DNA of 10,501 nt. Source: Thiopontia sp964416755. GTDB lineage: Bacteria > Pseudomonadota > Gammaproteobacteria > GCF-002020875. The stretch covers positions 1 through 10,501 of the forward strand of contig CAYQFH010000091.1 of assembly GCA_964416755.1 (NCBI GenBank). Direction: 5' to 3'. Positions 1-5,634 of this stretch are shown piece by piece. Numbering within the stretch: the first letter of the stretch is position 1; each line of letters starts with the position of its first letter. The position numbers and the translations under genes are program-made. A model generated the notes under the pieces. It did not search any database. It had not been told where the DNA came from and saw only the letters and a program-made list of their open reading frames with translations.

Positions 1-962
1 GCATGGAAGAGCTGTATCCAGATGTAGTTGCCGTTGTCGGTGCGCGGCATACCGTAGGGGAAGCGGGCCTTGTCCTCCTGCAGGCGCTCTTTCTGGATCG
101 CATCGACATTGAAGGGAGGATTGGCCATCACAAAGTCGAACTGTCCGGCGCATTTGTGAATGTCGTCGTAGTAGGAGTTGCCTTCACGGATATCCCCCTG
201 CAGGCCGTGGACGGCGAGGTTCATCTTGGCGAGGCGCACGGTGTCGCCGGTCTTCTCCTGCCCGAAGCAGGAGAGTTCATCACTGGCAGCACCTCGTTGT
301 TGTGGGTTGTGCTCTTCAACAAAGGCGGCGCTCTGCACGAACATACCGCCGGAGCCACAGGCGGGGTCGAACACCTTGCCGTGGTAGGGCTCGATGATCT
401 CGGCAATCAGCCGCACCAGCGGGCTGGGGGTGAAGAATTCACCACCACCCTGCCCTTCGGCACGGGCAAACTGAGTGAGGAAGTATTCGTAGATGCGGCC
501 AAAGACATCGGAGCCGATATCGAAGCGGATGTTGGCGAAGTTCTTCAGCAGGCTGGCGAGGATGTCATTGTCGAAGCGGGTGTAGGTTTTAGGCAGGGCA
601 TCCTTGATCGCCTCGTTCTCCGCCTCCAGCGCCTTCATCGCATCGTTGATCGCCTTGCCGAGATCCTCCCCCTCCGGCAGTTTGAGCAGATTGGAGAAAA
701 GGGTATCCTGCGGGACATACATCGCCCCTTCGGCCTGGATGGCGGTCTTGAGGTCGTTATTGCCACGGCGACGGCGGGAGGATTGTTTGGCCGCCATCCG
801 CTCCTTCGCCAGCTCGTAGCGGTATTCGGCATAGCGCAGGAAGATCAACCCCAGTACCGGACGGGAGTACTCCTGTGAGGTGAGGCCGGTATTGGCGCGC
901 AGCAGGTCGGCGGCCTCCCAGAGGCGCCTTTCCAGCTCTTGTATGTTTTTGAATTCTGACAT
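1..962 (-). CDS. hsdM: Type I restriction-modification DNA methylase subunit HsdM (C-terminus cut by the window edge)
   Basis: Reading the minus strand from the ATG at 962-960 gives an open frame of 320 codons running off the left edge. It is the adenine-N6 methyltransferase (M) subunit of a type I R-M system, which methylates the recognition sequence in complex with HsdS and, with HsdR, restricts unmodified DNA. Visible marks are an N-terminal helical HsdM_N-type region (about residues 5-150), the SAM-binding motif FDPACGSGG at 198-206 and the catalytic motif NPPF at 281-284. Family members are usually about 490-520 residues, so roughly a third is missing, and hsdS and hsdR would be expected beyond the left edge. 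AGGAG at 973-969 lies 6 nt before the ATG and fixes the start. Its G+C is higher than in the rest of the window (39 of 60 bases at 361-420, against 30 of 60 at 2101-2160), which fits horizontal acquisition. A long open frame on the opposite strand is only its antisense shadow. Confidence 0.93.
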   Translation of the reverse strand, partial: MSEFKNIQELERRLWEAADLLRANTGLTSQEYSRPVLGLIFLRYAEYRYELAKERMAAKQSSRRRRGNNDLKTAIQAEGAMYVPQDTLFSNLLKLPEGEDLGKAINDAMKALEAENEAIKDALPKTYTRFDNDILASLLKNFANIRFDIGSDVFGRIYEYFLTQFARAEGQGGGEFFTPSPLVRLIAEIIEPYHGKVFDPACGSGGMFVQSAAFVEEHNPQQRGAASDELSCFGQEKTGDTVRLAKMNLAVHGLQGDIREGNSYYDDIHKCAGQFDFVMANPPFNVDAIQKERLQEDKARFPYGMPRTDNGNYIWIQLFH

Positions 963-1135
963 CCCTGCTCCTCAGCGTATGCGGTGGTTCATTAATCCGC
1001 TGACTGGAACCATTTTACCTTTGATCCAGTGGTTACTTTGGTGAATTCCTTTCACCTCCATCTATCGGAATGGTATCAATGCAGGGGGCCGTGAGGCATT
1101 TATTTCATGCTTGTAACAATTGGAGAAGAGAAGAT

Positions 1136-1173
1136 AAAAATACCCCTTTCAGTCTCCTGGAAGGGGTATTTTT
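1136..1173 (-). terminator. Intrinsic terminator of the sulfur-globule-type gene
   Basis: A 13-bp perfect inverted repeat (AAAAATACCCCTT at 1136-1148, AAGGGGTATTTTT at 1161-1173) with a 12-nt loop. Read on the minus strand it is a G+C-rich hairpin followed by a U tract, starting 24 nt after the stop codon of the gene at 1788-1198. The T-rich flanks on both sides mean it could also act on plus-strand transcripts, but no plus-strand gene reaches it. Confidence 0.85.
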
Positions 1174-1197
1174 TCTATTGATTGCTTTGGCTTAGAG

Positions 1198-1788
1198 TTA
1201 GCGCCAATACTGCTGGGGAGGCATCATTTGCGGCATCGCAGGTGCGAATGGCATTGCCCCTCCGGTGGGTCCCATCATCTGAGGGGGGTAGGGATAGGGT
1301 GCATAACCATAAGGTACTGCCGGTGCAGCTGGCACTGCAGGCGCTACTGGACCACTGTTGGGATAGGCAGGACCATAATAGGGGCGGTAGTAGTTATCAC
1401 CATATGCACGCGCCTCGGAACGGGCCTTTGCACTGGAGCGATTTTTGCTCTTGGCATTGCCTTTTCCTTCACCGCTCGCCTTTCCCTTGAGCTTGGTATC
1501 CATATTGAGATCCCACTCTACATCGGTATTGAGATCACTGAAGGCATCTCCCATCCCCATGTTGTCCATCATGGAGTCCATTGCACCCCAACCGTGCTCT
1601 CCACCAAACGGACCACGTTTGTCATTGCTTCCCCATCCCATTGGAGCCATCGGATGATTGCTGCCATTGCCCCATCCATCCTTCATATCCCAATCTTGCG
1701 GATTCCAGAATGCTGAAGCTGTAGATGAGAGCACTACAGAGGCAACCAGTGTTGCGGTCACTGCCGCAGTTTTTACCATCTTGTTCAT
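1198..1788 (-). CDS. Secreted low-complexity sulfur-globule-type envelope protein
   Basis: A 196-residue protein with a Sec signal peptide (MNKMVKTAAVTATLVAS..., predicted cut after ASA at residue 26). The mature part has three zones. Residues 27-95 are rich in Trp, Gly, Met, Asn and Asp (FWNPQDWD, GWGNGSN, DSMMDNMGMGDAF). Residues 98-128 are rich in Lys, Ser, Ala, Gly and Arg. Residues 129-196 are rich in Pro, Tyr, Ala and Met (YGYAPYPYPPQMM). There is no Cys and no enzyme motif. Aromatic, Gly- and Pro-rich secreted proteins of this kind coat periplasmic sulfur globules in purple and colourless sulfur bacteria (Sgp proteins), and this composition and domain order fit a sulfur globule family protein. 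Assignment rests on composition, not alignment; another structural envelope protein is possible. GGAG at 1800-1797 lies 8 nt before the ATG. The gene is monocistronic, with its own promoter and terminator. Confidence 0.7.
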   Translation of the reverse strand: MNKMVKTAAVTATLVASVVLSSTASAFWNPQDWDMKDGWGNGSNHPMAPMGWGSNDKRGPFGGEHGWGAMDSMMDNMGMGDAFSDLNTDVEWDLNMDTKLKGKASGEGKGNAKSKNRSSAKARSEARAYGDNYYRPYYGPAYPNSGPVAPAVPAAPAVPYGYAPYPYPPQMMGPTGGAMPFAPAMPQMMPPQQYWR

Positions 1789-1826
1789 TAAAATTGCTCC
1801 AAATTAATATTCAATAAATTGTTTGA

Positions 1827-1855
1827 ATTATATCCAGTTTCACCCATTGGATCAA
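1827..1855 (-). promoter_or_regulatory. Sigma70-like promoter of the sulfur-globule-type gene
   Basis: On the minus strand, TTGATC (1855-1850) is followed after exactly 17 nt by a perfect TATAAT (1832-1827). This points to a start site near 1820 and a leader of about 30 nt to the ATG at 1788. It is the best-looking sigma70-type promoter in the window and suggests strong constitutive transcription, as expected for an abundant structural protein. No activator site was recognised beside it. Confidence 0.7.
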
Positions 1856-1862
1856 CCCCAAT

Positions 1863-1897
1863 AAAAAAGGCTGATTCACCACTGCAACCAGCCTTTT
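1863..1897 (-). terminator. Intrinsic terminator of the FKBP-rhodanese / DUF3365 operon
   Basis: A 9-bp inverted repeat (AAAAGGCTG at 1865-1873, CAGCCTTTT at 1889-1897) with a 15-nt loop. On the minus strand the hairpin ends in a run of Us (1868-1863). It begins 22 nt past the stop codon of the DUF3365 gene and lies just upstream of the promoter of the next minus-strand gene, so it insulates the two units. Confidence 0.8.
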
Positions 1898-1919
1898 ATG
1901 CAATCAATCCAAAGCTCGG

Positions 1920-2489
1920 TCAGAGGTCACGCGTGATGGTAAAGGCACCGCGAAGATCACCCGGCTTGAAGCCTGTTGCCTGATCCATCGGATAGAGCTC
2001 GCGAATCTTTCTCAGCACATCAGGCGCAACCAGTTCACCATGACAGGTCATGCAGGGTTTACCTGCAGGAATCGCCTTCATGTAACGGAACTGTTTCTTG
2101 CTTCCGTTATCAACCACCTCATGGTAGTCCATCTTCATCAAATCCTCACCCGCAGCCTTGCGCGCCTCGAACTGCTGCAGCACCTTGATCTCCCAGGCAT
2201 CGGCCTCATTCTTCGGATTGCGCAGACGCAAGCTGGTACGGGCAATCTCATACCCCACACTGTGCGAGACTCCTTGTGTCAGAGGTTGCGCATTGATGTT
2301 GCAGGCGGCTATCGCCTGAGTCGGACCTCCAGCCTTCATTGCAGAAACCAGTGTGCCACTCAACGCCTTGAATAGCTGTTTGACCGCGCCTCTACTCTCA
2401 TTGACCAGTTGCTCGGTATCTGCAGCCATCGTTCCCCAGGAAGCCACCACCATCGAACATGCCACAATTGTTGAAATACTCTTTTTCAT
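1920..2489 (-). CDS. Periplasmic DUF3365 (Tll0287-like) c-type heme protein
   Basis: A 189-residue protein with a signal peptide (MKKSISTIVACSMVVASWGTMAA, cut near residue 23) and one c-type heme site, CMTCH at 146-150. The layout, with a helical N-terminal part carrying IAACN (Cys63), Y/R-rich strands such as SLRLRNPKNEAD (86-97) and the heme motif close to the C-terminus, matches the DUF3365 family. That family includes Tll0287-type PAS-like domains, thought to act as redox or ligand sensors, in which a Cys can be the second axial heme ligand; Cys63 is the natural candidate here (inference). Unlike many family members it has no transmembrane or kinase domain, so it would be a free periplasmic heme protein. 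It follows the FKBP-rhodanese gene after 21 nt, implying one mRNA. The ribosome site is weak (GGGGA about 11 nt upstream), so translation may depend on coupling. Confidence 0.85.
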   Translation of the reverse strand: MKKSISTIVACSMVVASWGTMAADTEQLVNESRGAVKQLFKALSGTLVSAMKAGGPTQAIAACNINAQPLTQGVSHSVGYEIARTSLRLRNPKNEADAWEIKVLQQFEARKAAGEDLMKMDYHEVVDNGSKKQFRYMKAIPAGKPCMTCHGELVAPDVLRKIRELYPMDQATGFKPGDLRGAFTITRDL

Positions 2490-2510
2490 ATTGGATAGAT
2501 TCCCCGTTAT

Positions 2511-3230
2511 TTATGGTTTTACAACCGGATTCCCCTGTTTGATCCAGTGGGTAATCCCCCGCTTCACATTATAGACATTTTTCCAACCCAACTCCTTGAC
2601 CAGTGCCTGAGCAAGGCGCCCTGTACGGTTACCGGTACGGCAGATAATAATCACCCGATCCTCCGGCTTGAAACGTTTGAGAAACTTCTCACTGAATTCA
2701 GGATGGAGACCACCACGTTTGGTAAAGGCGGTGATCATCTCCGAACCTTCTACAATACCGGTCTGCTTCCACTCTTCCGGACGACGAATATCAACCAGTG
2801 TCACATTCCCCTTCTGCAGCTCACTCTTCAGCCCTTCATTATCCAGATTGGTATAACTGAGGATATCAAGCAACTCTACATCAAACAGCAATGTAGAGTT
2901 GGCAGGAATCACCGATACCGCACGGCTACCATATCCCATCTCGGGTGGTACCACCAGCTTTCGCTGCTCACCACGCTTCATCCCGGCCACTCCCTGATCC
3001 CACCCCTTGATCACCTGCCCCGCCCCCAGGGTGAAGGTAAACGGTGTACCCCGGTCACGGCTGGAGTCAAACTTTGTTCCATCAGTCAATGTGCCGGTAT
3101 AGTGCACAGAGACAATATCACCCACTTTGGCCCCCTCACCACTCCCCTCTTTGACGGTAGTGACCTCAAATCCTGCACTGGATACAGTAGCTACCCCCAG
3201 CATCACGGATGCCAGAATGGACTTCAACAT
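2511..3230 (-). CDS. Periplasmic FKBP-type peptidyl-prolyl isomerase fused to a rhodanese domain
   Basis: A 239-residue exported protein. Residues 1-19 are a signal peptide (MLKSILASVMLGVATVSSA). Residues about 22-124 form an FKBP domain with typical landmarks: VHYTGTLTDGTKFDSS at 42-57, GQVIKGWDQGVAGM at 71-84, PPEMGYG at 95-101 and IPANSTLLFDVELL at 108-121. Residues about 130-238 form a rhodanese domain with LVDIRRPEEW (145-154), the active-site loop CRTGNRT at 197-203 (catalytic Cys197) and a closing GITHWIKQGNP. One chain would thus combine proline isomerase/chaperone activity with sulfane-sulfur transfer in the periplasm. The start at 3230 is chosen over an in-frame ATG 51 nt upstream because AGGAG (3241-3237) lies 6 nt before it and because it begins a proper signal peptide. 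A -10-like TAGAAT lies at 3271-3266, but no convincing -35 is seen. It heads an operon with the heme protein downstream. Confidence 0.93.
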   Translation of the reverse strand: MLKSILASVMLGVATVSSAGFEVTTVKEGSGEGAKVGDIVSVHYTGTLTDGTKFDSSRDRGTPFTFTLGAGQVIKGWDQGVAGMKRGEQRKLVVPPEMGYGSRAVSVIPANSTLLFDVELLDILSYTNLDNEGLKSELQKGNVTLVDIRRPEEWKQTGIVEGSEMITAFTKRGGLHPEFSEKFLKRFKPEDRVIIICRTGNRTGRLAQALVKELGWKNVYNVKRGITHWIKQGNPVVKP

Positions 3231-3296
3231 GGTTCTCTCCTTGAAACAAAATGGTGAAAAGGGGGATTCTAGCCTCTGCATCCGCTGATAGATAGG

Positions 3297-3305
3297 TGCT
3301 ATGCT
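3297..3305 (+). promoter_or_regulatory. Possible extended -10 element of purT
   Basis: TGCTATGCT has the form of an extended -10 (TGn plus TATGCT). It would start transcription near 3312, just ahead of the purT ribosome site at 3327-3331. No good -35 is seen, which is tolerable for extended -10 promoters. Weak evidence from a single short motif. Confidence 0.35.
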
Positions 3306-3337
3306 ATTGAAAGTTTCGATTCAGACAGGAGCATCCC

Positions 3338-4519
3338 ATGGCAACCATCGGCACCCCACTTTCCAGTTCAGCAACTCGTGTATTACTCTGTGGCAGTGGA
3401 GAGCTGGGTAAAGAGGTCGCCATTGAGTTGCAACGGCTTGGGGTGGAGGTAATCGCCGTTGACCGCTATCCCAATGCCCCTGCAATGCAGGTTGCCCACC
3501 ACTCCTATGTCATTTCGATGCTCGATGGAGAGGCACTGCGTGAGATTGTAGAGCGTGAAAAGCCGGATCTGATTGTTCCCGAAATTGAGGCCATTGCAAC
3601 CGATACGCTGGTTGAGTTGGAGCAGGAGGGTTTTACCGTCATCCCCACAGCACGAGCGGCCCAACTCACCATGAATCGGGAGGGAATCCGTAAGCTGGCC
3701 GCCGAGAAGTTGGATCTGAAAACTTCCGACTACCGTTTTGCAGAGAGCAAGGAGGAGTTCCTCGACGCCATTGACGAGATTGGCATCCCCTGTGTGATCA
3801 AGCCGATCATGTCCTCCTCCGGAAAAGGGCAGAGCACCATTCTCAGTGAAGACGATATTGAACCGGCCTGGCACTACTCTCAGGAGGGGGGACGGACCGG
3901 AGCGGGTCGTGTCATCATTGAGGCCTTTGTTGAGTTCGATTATGAGATCACTCTACTGACTGTTCGTCATATTGGCGGCACTACATTCTGCCAACCAATC
4001 GGACATCGACAGGAGGATGGTGATTATCGTGAATCCTGGCAACCCCAACCGATGTCAGACACCGCTCTGGCAGCCGCCGAAGAGATGGCCACCAAAATCA
4101 CAGAGGCCCTGAGTGGTCGTGGTCTGTTCGGGGTAGAACTCTTTATCAAGGGGGATGAGGTAATCTTCAGCGAGGTCTCGCCCCGTCCCCACGACACCGG
4201 ATTGGTGACACTGATCTCGCAAGACCTCTCGGAATTTGCTCTGCACGCCCGAGCCATTCTGGGGCTTCCGATCCCCAATATTCATCAACACGGCCCCTCC
4301 GCCTCCAGCGTGCTACTGGCCGAAGGGGAGTCCGATCAGGTCAGTTTCTCTCAAGTCGATGCTGCACTACATCAACCGCATACTCAGGTACGTCTATTTG
4401 GCAAGCCCGAAGTGCGTGGCCGACGCCGCATGGGGGTTGTGCTATCACGGGCAGAAGGGATCGAACAGGCACGTGAGAAGGCGAACCACGCGGCGGAGAC
4501 TATTGTGATTCATACCTGA
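3338..4519 (+). CDS. purT: Formate-dependent phosphoribosylglycinamide formyltransferase (GAR transformylase 2)
   Basis: A 393-residue ATP-grasp enzyme of full family length. PurT makes formyl-GAR from GAR, formate and ATP in the third step of purine synthesis in the cytoplasm, as a folate-independent alternative to PurN. Landmarks are the N-terminal GSGELGKE (19-26), DRYPNAPAMQVAH (42-54), the ATP-grasp loop VIKPIMSSSGKGQS (153-166), the metal-binding SEVSPRPHDTGLVT (278-291) and the C-terminal GKPE (355-358) followed by RRRMGV. All appear intact. AGGAG (3327-3331) lies 6 nt before the ATG. It is transcribed divergently from the FKBP-rhodanese gene across a gap of about 107 nt and converges on the next minus-strand gene with only 9 nt between stop codons. 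No purine operator could be recognised. It appears to be a housekeeping gene unrelated to its neighbours. Confidence 0.97.
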   Translation: MATIGTPLSSSATRVLLCGSGELGKEVAIELQRLGVEVIAVDRYPNAPAMQVAHHSYVISMLDGEALREIVEREKPDLIVPEIEAIATDTLVELEQEGFTVIPTARAAQLTMNREGIRKLAAEKLDLKTSDYRFAESKEEFLDAIDEIGIPCVIKPIMSSSGKGQSTILSEDDIEPAWHYSQEGGRTGAGRVIIEAFVEFDYEITLLTVRHIGGTTFCQPIGHRQEDGDYRESWQPQPMSDTALAAAEEMATKITEALSGRGLFGVELFIKGDEVIFSEVSPRPHDTGLVTLISQDLSEFALHARAILGLPIPNIHQHGPSASSVLLAEGESDQVSFSQVDAALHQPHTQVRLFGKPEVRGRRRMGVVLSRAEGIEQAREKANHAAETIVIHT

Positions 4520-4528
4520 CCAGAATCT

Positions 4529-4912
4529 CTACTCAATCTTGAATTTTGGCATTTCGGAGGACTGCTGCCCGCCCTCCGAGACCTTGATGACTTGCAAGAT
4601 CTGGCTGCAGGGCTGTTGAACAGTAATATTTTCCGAGAAGTCATATGAGGCATAGTGCATCACACAACGTTCACTGTTTCCCTCCACTTCACTCAAAGAG
4701 TGAATATTGGTCACACGCACATGTTTTCCCTTTCGATACGGGTGAATTTTATTTTTTACCACCAGCTTGCCCGGACCAACCAGCTCTACAAACCCAACGC
4801 CGCTGGTAACCACTGACTTGATTGTGTAGGGGATTGCCTCATTGGCCATCCCGAAGGCCGTCAGCGGGATTATCAGGGTAATAAAGGCAGACAACCAACC
4901 ATTTTTTCTCAT
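4529..4912 (-). CDS. Small secreted protein of unknown function
   Basis: A 127-residue protein that I do not recognise. Residues 1-23 look like a signal peptide (MRKNGWLSAFITLIIPLTAFGMA). The mature part of about 104 residues is beta-rich and basic in the middle, with GFVELVGPGKLVVKNK at 40-55. It has just two cysteines, Cys83 and Cys102, which could form a disulfide in the periplasm; the C-terminus is polar. AGGAG at 4924-4920 lies 7 nt before the ATG at 4912. A nearer ATG at 4917 is out of frame and stops after two codons, its TGA overlapping the true start. The gene lies directly behind an intrinsic terminator with no room for a separate promoter, so its transcript must come from read-through of the upstream gene or from a promoter inside it. 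Its stop codon is 9 nt from that of purT on the other strand. Confidence 0.75.
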   Translation of the reverse strand: MRKNGWLSAFITLIIPLTAFGMANEAIPYTIKSVVTSGVGFVELVGPGKLVVKNKIHPYRKGKHVRVTNIHSLSEVEGNSERCVMHYASYDFSENITVQQPCSQILQVIKVSEGGQQSSEMPKFKIE

Positions 4913-4929
4913 TCCATGTCTCCTTGAAA

Positions 4930-4965
4930 CAAAAAAACCGCTTCATAGTGGAAGCGGTTTTTTTG
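4930..4965 (-). terminator. Strong intrinsic terminator between two small secreted-protein genes
   Basis: A perfect 15-bp inverted repeat (4930-4944 with 4951-4965; core ACCGCTTC / GAAGCGGT) with a 6-nt loop, flanked by seven As and seven Ts. On the minus strand it starts 14 nt past the stop codon of the 5375-4980 gene. Its U tract ends only 5 nt before the ribosome-binding AGGAG of the next gene. Confidence 0.88.
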
Positions 4966-4979
4966 AAATTACAGCTCGC

Positions 4980-5375
4980 TTACTGATCCAGATAGCAGCG
5001 CCCCTCATAACGGCTCATCTTGCGTGGACGATCCCCCAACTCCTTGTGCTTGATTTCGCCACGTACAATACCGGTACCTGCCTCGATCATGCTCTTCTCC
5101 AGAGTCACAAGATCCCCATCCAGCTTGCCGCGGAAACGGTAGAGCGATGCCTGAGGATTGATCACCCACTCCTCATAGGTCTTGTACTCCTCACCATCAA
5201 TCTCACGCTCCTTCTTTTTACGCGTACTCTGATCCGGTACTACCACCTTCACATCCGCCGTATGCGTCACCTCACCGGTATGCTGGTCAATCTCATCAAT
5301 ATCACAACTGAGCTTTACCTCAGCATGAACCCCCATACTGGTCGCCAACAGGGCTACAGCAACTGTTTTTCTCAT
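4980..5375 (-). CDS. Small secreted protein of unknown function
   Basis: A 131-residue protein with no family I recognise. MRKTVAVALLATSMGVHA is a clear signal peptide (cut near residue 18). The mature domain of about 113 residues has two cysteines placed near its two ends (Cys24, Cys127), suggesting a disulfide that ties the termini together. A strongly charged segment STRKKKEREIDGEE lies at 50-63, and the rest looks beta-rich. An in-frame ATG at 5390 would add five residues (MESEI). I prefer 5375 because GGAGAG at 5388-5383 is then 7 nt upstream and the signal peptide starts cleanly with MRK. A -10/-35 candidate lies upstream at 5415-5443 and a strong terminator follows. It is divergent from nosZ across about 259 nt, so a link to N2O respiration is possible but unproven. 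Confidence 0.75.
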   Translation of the reverse strand: MRKTVAVALLATSMGVHAEVKLSCDIDEIDQHTGEVTHTADVKVVVPDQSTRKKKEREIDGEEYKTYEEWVINPQASLYRFRGKLDGDLVTLEKSMIEAGTGIVRGEIKHKELGDRPRKMSRYEGRCYLDQ

Positions 5376-5414
5376 TATTTCACTCTCCATCCAGTTTTCT
5401 TTTTGGTGCCACTG

Positions 5415-5443
5415 ACTATACCGGATTTACCTGCCGGATCACA
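5415..5443 (-). promoter_or_regulatory. Possible sigma70-like promoter of the 5375-4980 gene
   Basis: On the minus strand TGTGAT (5443-5438) and TATAGT (5420-5415) are separated by 17 nt. They would start transcription near 5408, about 33 nt before the chosen ATG. The -10 is good and the -35 poor. Confidence 0.4.
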
Positions 5444-5497
5444 GTACCCTCACCCCCTCTAAAAATTGTTACAAAGAACGAAATAGAAATCCCCGTT

Positions 5498-5511
5498 TTG
5501 ATCTGAGTCAA
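5498..5511 (+). promoter_or_regulatory. FNR/DNR-like box upstream of nosZ
   Basis: TTGAT-CTGA-GTCAA differs by one base from the FNR/DNR consensus TTGAT-N4-ATCAA. Regulators of this family activate anaerobic respiration genes, including nos genes. If used at -41.5, the start site would be near 5546 with the -10 at 5534-5539 (GACCCT, a poor match), leaving a leader of about 89 nt. The box is convincing; the rest of the promoter is less so. Confidence 0.6.
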
Positions 5512-5551
5512 TGAATCAGAACACGGACTAAACGACCCTACCTGCAGCTAA

Positions 5552-5604
5552 ACCAGTTCTGGTAAGGCGGCCTATGGCTTGATCTCTATCTCCCAAGAGG
5601 TCAA
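5552..5604 (+). repeat. Two small inverted repeats in the nosZ leader
   Basis: ACCAG-TT-CTGGT (5552-5563) is a perfect 5-bp hairpin. TTGATCTCT (5579-5587) and AGAGGTCAA (5596-5604) form an 8-of-9 inverted repeat with an 8-nt gap. Both lie between the FNR-like box and the nosZ ribosome site (AGGAG, 5620-5624), so they would be in the 5' leader RNA, or the second could be a protein-binding dyad. Confidence 0.4.
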
Positions 5605-5634
5605 GGAATATAACTGATCAGGAGTCAATAACTT

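Noticed and set aside
3..878. 291-residue open frame on the plus strand
   Set aside because: It is antisense, in codon register, to hsdM, whose SAM motif and NPPF motif are clear on the minus strand. The plus-strand protein has no recognisable domain.
1228..1716. Plus-strand frames opposite the sulfur-globule-type gene
   Set aside because: They are side effects of the biased composition of the minus-strand gene, which has a promoter, ribosome site, signal peptide and terminator.
2547..3257. 236-residue plus-strand open frame
   Set aside because: It lies wholly opposite the FKBP-rhodanese gene, which has intact domains and a ribosome site. The antisense product is low in sense and shows no motifs.
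3231..3281. Upstream in-frame start for the FKBP-rhodanese protein
   Set aside because: It would place 17 polar residues before a clean signal peptide, and AGGAG sits 6 nt before the ATG at 3230.
4555..4580. CGGAGG / CCTCCG inverted pair near the purT stop codon, considered as a terminator
   Set aside because: Only 6 bp, no T tract, and inside the coding sequence of the convergent gene, so its pairing is best explained by chance or codon choice.
4842..5462. 206-residue plus-strand open frame
   Set aside because: It overlaps two minus-strand genes with signal peptides and ribosome sites and crosses the terminator between them. No ribosome site or domain was seen.
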